A DNA stretch of 64,000 bases from JAMXLO01 sp963791495. Its GTDB lineage: Bacteria > Pseudomonadota > Alphaproteobacteria > Acetobacterales > Acetobacteraceae. The translations under genes and the position numbers were made by a program. The stretch spans positions 681,748-745,747 of the forward strand of contig CAWBST010000021.1 in the NCBI GenBank assembly GCA_963791495.1, given 5' to 3'. Shown here piece after piece: positions 16,787-25,127 of the stretch. How positions within the stretch are numbered: position 1 is the first letter of the stretch; every line of letters starts with the position of its first letter. The notes below the pieces were generated by a model, which saw only the letters and a list, made by a program, of their open reading frames with translations, searched no databases and had not been told where the DNA came from.

Positions 16787-17293
16787 ATGGATGACGAAGC
16801 CACCCTGTTCGAGGCGGTGATCGTGCCCCACCGCAGCCTGTCGCTGCGTGGACTGGCGATCCTCATGGTGGCGATCGGCCTGTTGTGCGCCCTCATCGCG
16901 CTTCGGTTCTGGCTGATCGGCGCCTGGCCGGTGGCCGGCTTCGGTGTGGTGGAGATTGGGCTGGCGATCTTTCTGCTGTGCCTTAACGCGAGCCGGGCGC
17001 GCGCCAGCGAGCTGGTCCTGCTGTCCGAGGATGTGCTGCGGATCGTGCGGGTTGACCAGCACGGCCGGCGGAAGGAGCGCGTGCTGCCGGTCGGCTGGCT
17101 CAACGCCGTGATAGAGGAGCCGCCCGGCCGAGTGCCGCGTCTGTTGCTGGTCGCGCATGGTATGCGCGAGGAGATTGCGACGTCCCTGGGCGAGGTGGAG
17201 AAGCGCGATCTATGGGAGGCGCTGCGCGATGCTCTGCACCGACTGCGCAGCCCGCGCTTCGATAATCCGCAGCTGAGGGCTGACGGGACCTGA
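16787..17293 (+). CDS. DUF2244 domain membrane protein
   Basis: This 168-aa protein has two adjacent hydrophobic segments near residues 25-65 (LAILMVAIGLLCALIALRFW and VVEIGLAIFLLCLN). A soluble C-terminal domain with the DUF2244 pattern follows (LLSEDVLRIVRVDQHGR, LPVGWLNAVIEE). Function is unknown. The location beside nth, divergently transcribed, is common in alphaproteobacteria as far as I recall. It converges with the Xre regulator gene, 7 bp apart. Confidence 0.85.
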   Translation: MDDEATLFEAVIVPHRSLSLRGLAILMVAIGLLCALIALRFWLIGAWPVAGFGVVEIGLAIFLLCLNASRARASELVLLSEDVLRIVRVDQHGRRKERVLPVGWLNAVIEEPPGRVPRLLLVAHGMREEIATSLGEVEKRDLWEALRDALHRLRSPRFDNPQLRADGT

Positions 17294-17300
17294 CGCGACC

Positions 17301-17792
17301 TCAGGTCTCGGTCGGTCCCATCGACTTGATCAGGTCGAACACGCGCTTGCGCACAGCGGGTTCGGTGATGCGGTAGTAGGCCCGCACGAGTTCCAGTGTC
17401 TCGCGTCGGTTCAGTGCATCGTCGGCGAAGCTGTCCGGCGTTTCGGAAAAGCCGGTGCTTCGGCGGTTCATAGGACCGCCGTAGGTGCTGGCAAGGCTCT
17501 CCGGCATGTCGTCGAAGAAGAAGCTGATCGGCACATCGAGGACGCGCGACAGGTCGAACAACCGCGACGCACCGACGCGATTGACGCCGCGCTCATACTT
17601 TTGCACCTGCTGGAAGGTCAGGCCGAGTGCTTCTCCCAGGCGCTCCTGCGACATTCCAAGAAGCGTGCGCCGCAGACGAATGCGGGAACCGACATGGACA
17701 TCGATCGGGCTTGGTCGTGCTGGCTCTTTGTCGGCACCAACGACGGGTTCGCCGCGCGCCATGTTCGCATTCCCTTTCAGTTCGTTCAGCAT
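17301..17792 (-). CDS. Xre-family helix-turn-helix transcriptional regulator
   Basis: This is a DNA-binding regulator with an HTH_3 domain. The key part is MSQERLGEALGLTFQQVQKY, followed by ERGVNRVGASRLFDLSRVL. The C-terminal part ends ITEPAVRKRVFDLIKSM, as in the short Xre regulators that follow lnt in many alphaproteobacteria. Two starts have ribosome-binding sites: the ATG at 17792 (CAGGAG, 163 aa) and the ATG at 17762 (AAGGGAA, 153 aa). I keep the longer one. A consensus-like sigma-70 promoter lies upstream (17850-17878) in an unusually AT-rich stretch, so it can be transcribed independently of lnt. Confidence 0.9.
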   Translation of the reverse strand: MLNELKGNANMARGEPVVGADKEPARPSPIDVHVGSRIRLRRTLLGMSQERLGEALGLTFQQVQKYERGVNRVGASRLFDLSRVLDVPISFFFDDMPESLASTYGGPMNRRSTGFSETPDSFADDALNRRETLELVRAYYRITEPAVRKRVFDLIKSMGPTET

Positions 17793-17849
17793 AGGCGGCT
17801 CCTGGGGGCGACTGTGGCACAACCGGCTGCTGGACTGTTCATTAATCGA

Positions 17850-17878
17850 ACCTTAACACTACAACCTTTAATTGTCAA
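17850..17878 (-). promoter_or_regulatory. Sigma-70-like promoter of the Xre gene
   Basis: Read on the minus strand, TTGACA (17878-17873) and TAAGGT (17855-17850) are separated by exactly 17 bases. The transcript would start near 17843, about 50 bases before the start codon at 17792. The surrounding AT-richness contrasts with the GC-rich flanks. Confidence 0.55.
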
Positions 17879-17956
17879 TGGCGATCTAAAAATGTGGATA
17901 TGGTTTTATTTTTCCTGTGCGATCGGGCCAGACTCTCGCGAACTCGCGGGGCGCGG

Positions 17957-19459
17957 TCAACCGGACGCTGCATTGCGTCTTGCCACAAGCCCCACCCCGA
18001 GTGCAACCGATCCCGAGATGGCAGGCAGCCAGAGCCCGATGCGGCCGAATACGGTTTCCGGCAACGGACCGGGCAATGCCACGGCCAACGTGCCTGATGT
18101 TTGTAGATCGATTCGGCCGAGTTCGTGCCCGTGCGCGTCGAAGGCGGCCGAGATGCCTGTATTGGCCGCGCGCACGAGTGGCAGCCCTTCCTCCACCGCG
18201 CGCATGCGTGCCGCCGCCAGGTGCTGACGCGGCCCGGTCGAGTTGCCGAACCAGGCGTCGTTGGTGACGTTCACCAGCCAGGCGGGCCGATCGCGGCGAT
18301 CGATGATCTCGCCGGAGAAGATCGCCTCGTAGCAGATCAGCGGCCCGAAGGCCGGGAGGCCGTTGACGTGCAACGTGCGCGGTCCGGGGCCGGAGGCGAA
18401 GCCGTTGCCGGGCATCACCATGATCGGCAGCGGCAGCCAGTCCGGGATGTATTCGCCAAATGGCACCAAATGCCACTTGTCGTACAGGCCGCCGATCGCA
18501 CCGCCGTCGATTAGCGCGAACAGACTGTTGCGCGGACGCCTCTGCTCATCGAACCGGACGCTGCCAATGAGTGCCGGGATGCCCCCGATTGCCCGCTCGA
18601 TGGCCAGCCGCGCTGGTTCATCGACATCGAGCAGGCCAGGAAACGAGGTTTCCGGCCAGACCTCCACGGCGGGTTGCGGGGCGCGGCCGTGTGAACTCAG
18701 GTCCAGGTAGTGCCGGAAGATCCGCACCGCGAGGTCCTGGTCGAACTTCTGGCCCTGTGCGATGTTGCCCTGGACCAGCACGACGGTCATCGCCTGCAGC
18801 GGAATGGCCTGCCGCAACCGAACCACGCCGAATGCGGCCCAGGCGGCGAGCAGCAACGCGCCTCCGACGCGCCATCGCCAGCCGAGGATCGGGGTCGCCG
18901 CAAGCAGCAGCGTAGCCAGGGTGAGCCCGTGCACGCCGATCCATGCGGCGGGCTGGATGAACACGTCGCCGATGGGACCCGGCAGTTCCCACACGCTGCC
19001 CCACGGGTTCCAGGGAAATCCGGTCAGAACGAACTGCCGCGCGAGATCAGACAGGACCCAGGCGCCGGCCAGCGCCAGGACGCGGGGCCAGCCCGGCCGT
19101 GCCAACCGTGCGACGAAGCAGGCGGCGGCAATGAAGACCGCGAGCGCTGCCGCGGTCGCTGGCACCGCGAGTGGCACCAGCCACCAGAAGCGCGCCGCCT
19201 CGAACAGGATCGCCTCGGTGATCCAGTAGAGGCCCAGGACGTGGTGGCCGAGCCCGAACCACCAGCCGCGCCGCGCCGCGACGGCGGGGGAACGTGCCGC
19301 ATCGAGGAGAGTGAGCAGGCCCGGCACCGAGATGAGCAGGAGCGGGATGATGTGGAACGGCGGCAAGGCCGCTGCGGCGAGCGCACCCAGCGCGAGAGCG
19401 GCCAGATCGGCACGCAGGCCGCGCAAGGCCGCGAGACGCGACTGCAGGCGTGAGAGCAT
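17957..19459 (-). CDS. lnt: Apolipoprotein N-acyltransferase
   Basis: Lnt adds the third acyl chain to outer-membrane lipoproteins at the inner membrane. The first 190 residues hold about six membrane segments. The nitrilase-like domain follows, with Glu in VEVWPETSFPG, Lys in YDKWHLVPFGEY and the nucleophile Cys in GPLICYEAIFSG. Further conserved stretches are NVTNDAWFGNSTGPRQH and PLVRAANTGISA. Using the ATG at 19459 it is 500 aa, full length. The Xre gene follows on the same strand, a conserved neighbourhood. Confidence 0.95.
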   Translation of the reverse strand: MLSRLQSRLAALRGLRADLAALALGALAAAALPPFHIIPLLLISVPGLLTLLDAARSPAVAARRGWWFGLGHHVLGLYWITEAILFEAARFWWLVPLAVPATAAALAVFIAAACFVARLARPGWPRVLALAGAWVLSDLARQFVLTGFPWNPWGSVWELPGPIGDVFIQPAAWIGVHGLTLATLLLAATPILGWRWRVGGALLLAAWAAFGVVRLRQAIPLQAMTVVLVQGNIAQGQKFDQDLAVRIFRHYLDLSSHGRAPQPAVEVWPETSFPGLLDVDEPARLAIERAIGGIPALIGSVRFDEQRRPRNSLFALIDGGAIGGLYDKWHLVPFGEYIPDWLPLPIMVMPGNGFASGPGPRTLHVNGLPAFGPLICYEAIFSGEIIDRRDRPAWLVNVTNDAWFGNSTGPRQHLAAARMRAVEEGLPLVRAANTGISAAFDAHGHELGRIDLQTSGTLAVALPGPLPETVFGRIGLWLPAISGSVALGVGLVARRNAASG

Positions 19460-19541
19460 GCAGCCGGCTACACGGCCGGCTCCGCACAGGCAAGGTGGGT
19501 CGGCTTCGCACTCTCCCCGGGCGCGTCCTAAGGTCTCGCTC

Positions 19542-20597
19542 ATGCAGCCTGGCATCCTGCTCGCCCTGTCGTCGGCCGTGCTGTTCGGCGCAAGCACGCC
19601 CTTCGCCAAGCTCCTGCTTGGCTCGGTGGATCCGTGGCTCATGGCAGGATTGCTCTACCTCGGGGCGGGCGCTGGTCTCTCCACTGTCCATCCGTCGCGC
19701 GGCATCCTCCGCCTGCCGACTGTCGAGGCGCCTCTCCGTCGATCGGACGTGCCGTGGCTTGCATCGGTGATCCTGTCGGGAGGCGTCCTCGGCCCGTTGC
19801 TGCTGATGCTGGGCCTGGTGCGCACGGAGGCTTCGGCGGCGTCGCTCCTGCTGAACCTGGAAGGCCTGGCAACCATGGGCATCGCCTGGGTCGTGTTCCG
19901 GGAGAATGCCGATCGCCGCCTGCTGCTGGGCGCATTCGCCATACTGGCCGGCGCCGCGCTGCTGTCCTGGCAGGGCCGGGCGTCGTTCCAATGGAGCGGG
20001 TTGCTGATCGCCGGAGCCTGCCTGTGCTGGGGCATCGACAACAACCTGACGCGCAAGCTGTCCTCGGCTGATCCAGTGCAGATTGCCATGCTCAAGGGGC
20101 TGGTCGCGGGCGCAGTCAATCTGGCGCTCGCGTTGTGGTGGCGGGGCGCGATGTTGCCATCTGTCGGCACCCTGGCGGCGGCCGGTGTCGTCGGCTTCCT
20201 GGGCTACGGCGTGAGCCTAGCCCTGTTCGTCCTCGGATTGCGCGATCTCGGCGCGGCGCGCACCGGAGCCTATTTCTCGCTCGCGCCGTTCGTGGGGGCC
20301 GTTCTCGCGGTCATCATGCTGGGCGAGCCGGTATCGGTGCAGCTTGTCGTGGCCGGCTGCCTGATGGGATTCGGCCTCTGGATGCATCTGGCCGAGCAAC
20401 ACGAGCATCAACATGCGCACGAAGCGATGGAGCACGAGCACAGGCATTGGCACGACGCGCACCACCAGCACGAACACGTCCTGAGCGATCCATCCGGCGA
20501 GCCGCATACCCATTGGCATCGGCATGCGCCGCTTGTGCATCGTCATCCGCACTATCCCGACCTTCACCATCGACACGGGCACAGGCACGCGCATTGA
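19542..20597 (+). CDS. EamA/DMT-family transporter with His-rich C-terminal tail
   Basis: This is a ten-helix drug/metabolite transporter with two EamA repeats (starting QPGILLALSSAVLFGASTPF and WSGLLIAGACLCWGIDNN). Residues 1 to about 285 form the transporter. The last 65 or so residues are soluble and carry about 25 histidines (HEHQHAHEAMEHEHRHWHD, later HRHPHYPDLHHRHGHRHAH). Such tails bind divalent metals, so metal export or metal-regulated transport is plausible but unproven. It is divergent from lnt, with 82 bp between the starts. The tail is in frame with no sign of a shift. Confidence 0.9.
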   Translation: MQPGILLALSSAVLFGASTPFAKLLLGSVDPWLMAGLLYLGAGAGLSTVHPSRGILRLPTVEAPLRRSDVPWLASVILSGGVLGPLLLMLGLVRTEASAASLLLNLEGLATMGIAWVVFRENADRRLLLGAFAILAGAALLSWQGRASFQWSGLLIAGACLCWGIDNNLTRKLSSADPVQIAMLKGLVAGAVNLALALWWRGAMLPSVGTLAAAGVVGFLGYGVSLALFVLGLRDLGAARTGAYFSLAPFVGAVLAVIMLGEPVSVQLVVAGCLMGFGLWMHLAEQHEHQHAHEAMEHEHRHWHDAHHQHEHVLSDPSGEPHTHWHRHAPLVHRHPHYPDLHHRHGHRHAH

Positions 20598-20662
20598 CCG
20601 GCGGTTTGCCGCGTACGGCTTGTCGCGCCTACAACATCGCAAAACCCACACGAGGTGATTCG

Positions 20663-21475
20663 ATGACGGGCGAAAGATCGGCACGCGCGCATCTCATAAC
20701 CGGTGGCTTTCCGCCGGGTTCGCTCGCGGGACATGACCACGACTACGCCCGCCTGCGGCTGCTGGGACTGCTCGCGGAGTGCAACATTCCTGCCTCGGTC
20801 GCGAACGATTTTTCCGATGTTGAGAAATGGCTGCCGGTCAGCCGGTTGTTGATCACCTACGTGGCCGGCCCCTACCCCGACGCGACGCAGTGCCACGCCA
20901 TACAGCAGTGGCTGGAGGAGGGTGGGCATTGGCTGGGCCTGCATGGCACGAGTGGCGGCCGTGCGGAACGAGTGGAGGGCTTCCGTCAGCGCCGCACCGT
21001 CAAGGCGGAACACCACGCCCTGCTCGGCAGCTACTTCCTGACGCATCCGCCGATATGCAAAATTCGCGTCGATGTGCGCGACACAGATCACCCGATCACG
21101 CGCGGCCTCGGCACGTCGTCGTTCGAGGTTGAAGACGAGCCTTACTTCATCGAGCTACAGGATCCGGGCTCGACGCGAATCCTTCTGACCGCGGACTATG
21201 GTCCGGCCGCTGTATCACCAAGCATCGGGACGCTTTATGCCTCGGACACATCGCTGCAGCCCGACGGCAAGACCCGCGTGTTGGGCTATACGCGCGAGGT
21301 CGGCCCCGGTGGTGTGACCTACTTCGCCCTCGGCCATTGCCACAACCCAGCCATCCGCGCCGTCCGGACCGCCGATCCATCGGATTCGACACCGCCTGTG
21401 TTTCATGGCGCGTGGGAGTCTGACGCATTCACCGCGCTGCTACGCAAAACAATCGCCTGGGGTGTCGGTGTCTGA
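20663..21475 (+). CDS. ThuA-like (trehalose-utilisation type) domain protein
   Basis: This 270-aa protein has a class I glutamine-amidotransferase-like fold of the ThuA kind. Visible parts are LLITYVAGPYPDATQ, WLEEGGHWLGLHGTSGG, the YFLTHPPICKIRVDVRDTDH segment and the final GGVTYFALGHCHNPAIRAV. ThuA proteins act in sugar utilisation, with the reaction poorly known. There is a good ribosome-binding site (GAGGTG) before the ATG at 20663. It precedes the glycosyltransferase-like gene on the same strand with an 87-bp gap. Confidence 0.75.
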   Translation: MTGERSARAHLITGGFPPGSLAGHDHDYARLRLLGLLAECNIPASVANDFSDVEKWLPVSRLLITYVAGPYPDATQCHAIQQWLEEGGHWLGLHGTSGGRAERVEGFRQRRTVKAEHHALLGSYFLTHPPICKIRVDVRDTDHPITRGLGTSSFEVEDEPYFIELQDPGSTRILLTADYGPAAVSPSIGTLYASDTSLQPDGKTRVLGYTREVGPGGVTYFALGHCHNPAIRAVRTADPSDSTPPVFHGAWESDAFTALLRKTIAWGVGV

Positions 21476-21562
21476 TCGGGCTCTCGACGGCGCCCACCAT
21501 TCCCGCCGATCACACACTGCTCTAGTTTGCCCGCCCCTGACCACCTGACGGGGCGCACCTGC

Positions 21563-23203
21563 GTGAGCGGCTCGAAGAACCTGATCATGGGCTACTGCGC
21601 GAAGCTTCCCTTCCGTCGCCTGGAGCCGTTCATCGCATCGCTTCGCAACACGAGCTTCGCCGGCGACGTCTGCCTTCACGTCCAGGATGTCGCAGCAGAA
21701 ACCATCGCGCGGCTTCGCTCCCACGGAATCATCGTCGAGCGTGCCGGTCCCTCGGCGCAGCCCAGCATGACTGTGATGTCGAGCCGCTGCTTCAGCTATC
21801 AGGACTTCCTGTTGGGCAAAGGCGAACCATACGCCAACGTGCTGCTGACCGACCCTTCGACGACCGTCTTCCAGGCCGACCCATTCGCCGACCCGCGGCC
21901 CGCGGATATCGTCTACACCGCTGAACGCCGCAGGATCGGCGATACCCCACCGGTGCACGATGCCGTGGTGCAGGCCTATGGCGAGGCGGTCGCCCACAAC
22001 ATCCGCGACTGCATTGTGTCGAATCCCGACACCACCATCGGTACGCGATCGGGCATGCTTCGCTATCTCGCAGCCATGGCGCACCAATTCGCTGGACGGA
22101 CCACGCCAATCACCGGTGCGATCGATCGGGGCGTCCACAACTATGTTGTCCACATGCATCCGTTGCGGGGTGCCTGGCTCGATACGACGGACCGGATCGC
22201 CGCCACAGTGGATACATTGCCGGACGACGCCCTCGGAACTGAAGAACAGGGCGTAGTCATCGGTGGCAATCCGGTACCGGTACTGTCCCGCTGGGATGCC
22301 AATGCCAAGGCGGCTGAGCACATCAGGGCGTCACCGCGCATCCGGATGAACGCCTCGATGCTGGGCGGCTGGCCAGCACCGGTTAACGCACCGTCGGCAT
22401 CCGAGCCGCAGCCACCCACGACCGACGCCGTTGTTGCCTTCTATCTGCGTCAGCGCGATGCCAGTTGGCTCGATGGCTTCCTGGGCAGCCTGCGCTGTGT
22501 GAGCGAGTCCATAGCCGTGCATTGCGTCGGCGATTTCGACCAGGATGACCAGGTCATCCTGGCGCGCTACCGGTGCATTGCCTACCGAGTGCCCGCGACC
22601 GAGCCCGAGCTCGCCGAGAACAACGCGCATTTCTACCTGAGCCAGATCCTCGACCGGCTGTCGTCCGACGGAACGGTGCGATCGGATCAGGTACTGGTCA
22701 TCGACAATATGCGCGCGATCTTTCCGCGCGATCCGTTCCTGTCGAAGACCATCGGCCTGTCCGTGTTCTGCGAAGGGCCGACACGCATCGGCGAGTCGGA
22801 CTTCAACCGAGCCAGGGTGGGGCTCTTTGCATCGCCGGACCAAGCCTGGCTGCGCAATCCCGTCGTATCATCGATGGTACTCCGCGGACCGCTGCCCCTG
22901 GTGCGCGAATTCTACCGTCGCATGTTCATCGAACTGGTCGGCCGCGCCGAGTTGCTGAAGATCCAGAAGATGGTCCAGGGCCTGGTGAACAGGCTTTGTC
23001 GCAGCGGAGAGCTTGGTTTTCCGGTGATTGCCCATCCAAACGGAGCAGAGGTGCATTTCGACTTCCTGGAGTGCCGACTCGCCGTCGATACGAGGTACGG
23101 TGTCCGCGTCGGTGGAGCCGTGCCGGGGGTGGTACTGGCCAGCCATCGGGAAACGCCGCTGATGCTGAAGCTCCGGATCGACTTGAACCTTCCCGACATC
23201 TGA
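21563..23203 (+). CDS. Glycosyltransferase-like protein with internal duplication
   Basis: This 546-aa protein, with a probable GTG start at 21563 (an ATG lies 8 codons later), has two related halves. The first half contains VLLTDPSTTVFQADPFADP and the second VLVIDNMRAIFPRDPFLSK. Both are the acidic DxD-like strand-loop of GT-A-type nucleotide-sugar enzymes. Each half continues with a similar stretch (GTRSGMLRYLAAMAHQFAG; VVSSMVLRGPLPLVREFYRR). I therefore see two tandem GT-A-like domains, at about 1-285 and 295-546. The donor and acceptor are unknown. It sits 55 bp upstream of an MsbA-like lipid exporter, so a role in lipid or polysaccharide modification is inferred. Confidence 0.6.
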   Translation: MSGSKNLIMGYCAKLPFRRLEPFIASLRNTSFAGDVCLHVQDVAAETIARLRSHGIIVERAGPSAQPSMTVMSSRCFSYQDFLLGKGEPYANVLLTDPSTTVFQADPFADPRPADIVYTAERRRIGDTPPVHDAVVQAYGEAVAHNIRDCIVSNPDTTIGTRSGMLRYLAAMAHQFAGRTTPITGAIDRGVHNYVVHMHPLRGAWLDTTDRIAATVDTLPDDALGTEEQGVVIGGNPVPVLSRWDANAKAAEHIRASPRIRMNASMLGGWPAPVNAPSASEPQPPTTDAVVAFYLRQRDASWLDGFLGSLRCVSESIAVHCVGDFDQDDQVILARYRCIAYRVPATEPELAENNAHFYLSQILDRLSSDGTVRSDQVLVIDNMRAIFPRDPFLSKTIGLSVFCEGPTRIGESDFNRARVGLFASPDQAWLRNPVVSSMVLRGPLPLVREFYRRMFIELVGRAELLKIQKMVQGLVNRLCRSGELGFPVIAHPNGAEVHFDFLECRLAVDTRYGVRVGGAVPGVVLASHRETPLMLKLRIDLNLPDI

Positions 23204-23258
23204 GCCACGACGGCCCGCCGCACTGGCGACGACGCGCCGCGGCTGATAAACGCTCGCC

Positions 23259-25046
23259 ATGGATGCTGTCACGCCCGGCCTGGACATCGCGGCCAGACGC
23301 AACTCCACGCGCGCGCTGCTCATGCGGCTGTGGCGCGAGCACATCAGCCATCACAAGCCACGGCTGCTGCTGGTGCTGATTTTGACGGGCCTGATGGCCG
23401 GCACCACTTCGCTGTATCCCGTGGTGATCGACCACGCGTTCCAGATGTTCGCCGATCGCGACCGGCGCATCCTGTATCAGATCCCCGCCCTGGTGCTCGC
23501 CATCACCTCGATCAAGGCAGCGGCGCAGTACTTCCAGAACGTCCAGGTGCAGCAGATCGTGTTGCTGGTGATCCGTGACTTGCAGTGCCGCATGTTCGCC
23601 CATCTCGCGCGCGCGGACCTCGCTCGGCTGGAACGCGAGGCGCCGGCGCAACTTGCCGCGCGCTTCACCACGGATGCGACGATCATTCGCGACTCGCTCA
23701 CCCGCGCGGTGAACGGAGTCGCCGACGCGGTGACGGTGGTCGGGCTGGTCGCCTCCATGTTGTACCTCGATTGGCTGCTCAGCCTGGTCGCCGCGGCGAT
23801 GTACCCACTGGCGGCGGTGCCTATACAGAACATCGGCAAGCGCATCCGCCGCGCTTCCGGCGGCATGCAGGAGCGGATGGGCGAGACGGCGGCGATGCTG
23901 AACGAGAGTTTCGCGCAAGCCCGCACCGTGCGCGCATACCGCCTGGAGGCCGCCGAAACCGATCGCGCCGAGAGCGCCTTCGCGCAGCTTTACCGTGCCC
24001 TGATGCGTATGGCCAAGGGCCGCGCGCGCGTCGACCCGGTACTGGAGGTGCTCGGCGGAGCCGCGGTCGCCGCGGTGATCGGGTTTGCCGGATGGCGAGC
24101 CGCGATCAGTTCGCAGACAATCGGCAACTTCACAGGATTCGTCGCCGCGCTGCTCATCGCCTCGCGTCCGCTGCGCGCTCTCGGCTCGCTGAATGCCGCG
24201 CTGCAGGAAGGCTTGGCCGGCCTGACGCGCGTGTTCTCCGTGGTCGATGAACGGCCGCATATCGCAGATGCGGCGGACGCGGTGACGCTGCCTCCCGGCA
24301 AGGGCCGAGTCGTGTTTGACGATGTGCATTTCCTCTATCCGGATGGCCGAGTCGCTCTCGCCGGACTATGCTTCACCGCGGAGCCAGGCACGATGGTGGC
24401 ACTGGTCGGACCATCCGGCGCGGGCAAATCCACGGCATTGGCATTGATCCCGCGTCTGCATGACGCTACGGCCGGTGCGGTCCGGATCGACGGCAGCGAG
24501 GTACGCGGCGTTACGCTGGCCAGCTTGCGCGATGCGGTTGCCTACGTCGCGCAGGACGCGCTGCTGTTCGACGACACGGTCGAGGCGAACATCCGCATGG
24601 GGCGGCCAAATGCCTCGGATGCCGAGATCGCCGCTGCTGCGGAGGCTGCCGCCGCCTCCGGGTTCATTGCAGCGCTTCCGGATGGGTTTGCCACCAGGGT
24701 CGGCCCGGGCGGCCAGCGCCTGTCCGGGGGCCAGCGTCAACGAGTGGCGCTGGCACGGGCACTGCTCCGCGATCCGCGCATCCTGTTACTGGACGAGGCG
24801 ACAAGCGCGCTCGATACGGAGAGCGAAGCAGCCATTCAGGTGGCACTCGCGCGGTTGCGACACGGTCGCACCACCATCGTGGTCGCGCATCGCCTCTCCA
24901 CGGTGCGCGATGCGGATCTGGTGGTAGTTATGCATGAGGGCAGAGCCGTGGAACGCGGCAGTCACTCTGCACTGTTGGATCACGATGGCCTCTATGCCAG
25001 ACTGGTCCGCAGCCAGACCCTGGTGGAACCTGGGGCAGCGCAGTAG
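23259..25046 (+). CDS. msbA: MsbA-like lipid A/multidrug ABC exporter
   Basis: This half-transporter ABC exporter (595 aa) has a six-helix membrane domain (residues about 35-310) followed by the nucleotide-binding domain. It shows Walker A VALVGPSGAGKST, the signature LSGGQRQRVALARA, Walker B ILLLDEATSALD and H-loop VVAHRLSTV. The family flips lipid A core or drugs across the inner membrane as a homodimer. MsbA is the closest description, but whether it is the essential LPS flippase cannot be decided here. It lies between a glycosyltransferase-like gene and an EmrAB pump on the same strand. Confidence 0.85.
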   Translation: MDAVTPGLDIAARRNSTRALLMRLWREHISHHKPRLLLVLILTGLMAGTTSLYPVVIDHAFQMFADRDRRILYQIPALVLAITSIKAAAQYFQNVQVQQIVLLVIRDLQCRMFAHLARADLARLEREAPAQLAARFTTDATIIRDSLTRAVNGVADAVTVVGLVASMLYLDWLLSLVAAAMYPLAAVPIQNIGKRIRRASGGMQERMGETAAMLNESFAQARTVRAYRLEAAETDRAESAFAQLYRALMRMAKGRARVDPVLEVLGGAAVAAVIGFAGWRAAISSQTIGNFTGFVAALLIASRPLRALGSLNAALQEGLAGLTRVFSVVDERPHIADAADAVTLPPGKGRVVFDDVHFLYPDGRVALAGLCFTAEPGTMVALVGPSGAGKSTALALIPRLHDATAGAVRIDGSEVRGVTLASLRDAVAYVAQDALLFDDTVEANIRMGRPNASDAEIAAAAEAAAASGFIAALPDGFATRVGPGGQRLSGGQRQRVALARALLRDPRILLLDEATSALDTESEAAIQVALARLRHGRTTIVVAHRLSTVRDADLVVVMHEGRAVERGSHSALLDHDGLYARLVRSQTLVEPGAAQ

Positions 25047-25088
25047 CGGACGCGTAACGTTTCCTGCGCCATAAACAATTGTGTTACG

Positions 25089-25116
25089 GCTGGGTGTGAA
25101 CTGTCGGACACCCAGC
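25089..25116. promoter_or_regulatory. Inverted repeat upstream of emrA
   Basis: GCTGGGTGT (25089-25097) and ACACCCAGC (25108-25116) form a perfect 9-bp dyad with a 10-base spacer, ending 11 bases before the emrA ATG. It may be an operator or an RNA hairpin. There is no regulator gene beside it. The sequence upstream (25047-25088) is AT-rich and could hold a promoter. Confidence 0.35.
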
Positions 25117-25127
25117 GGGCGACCGGG

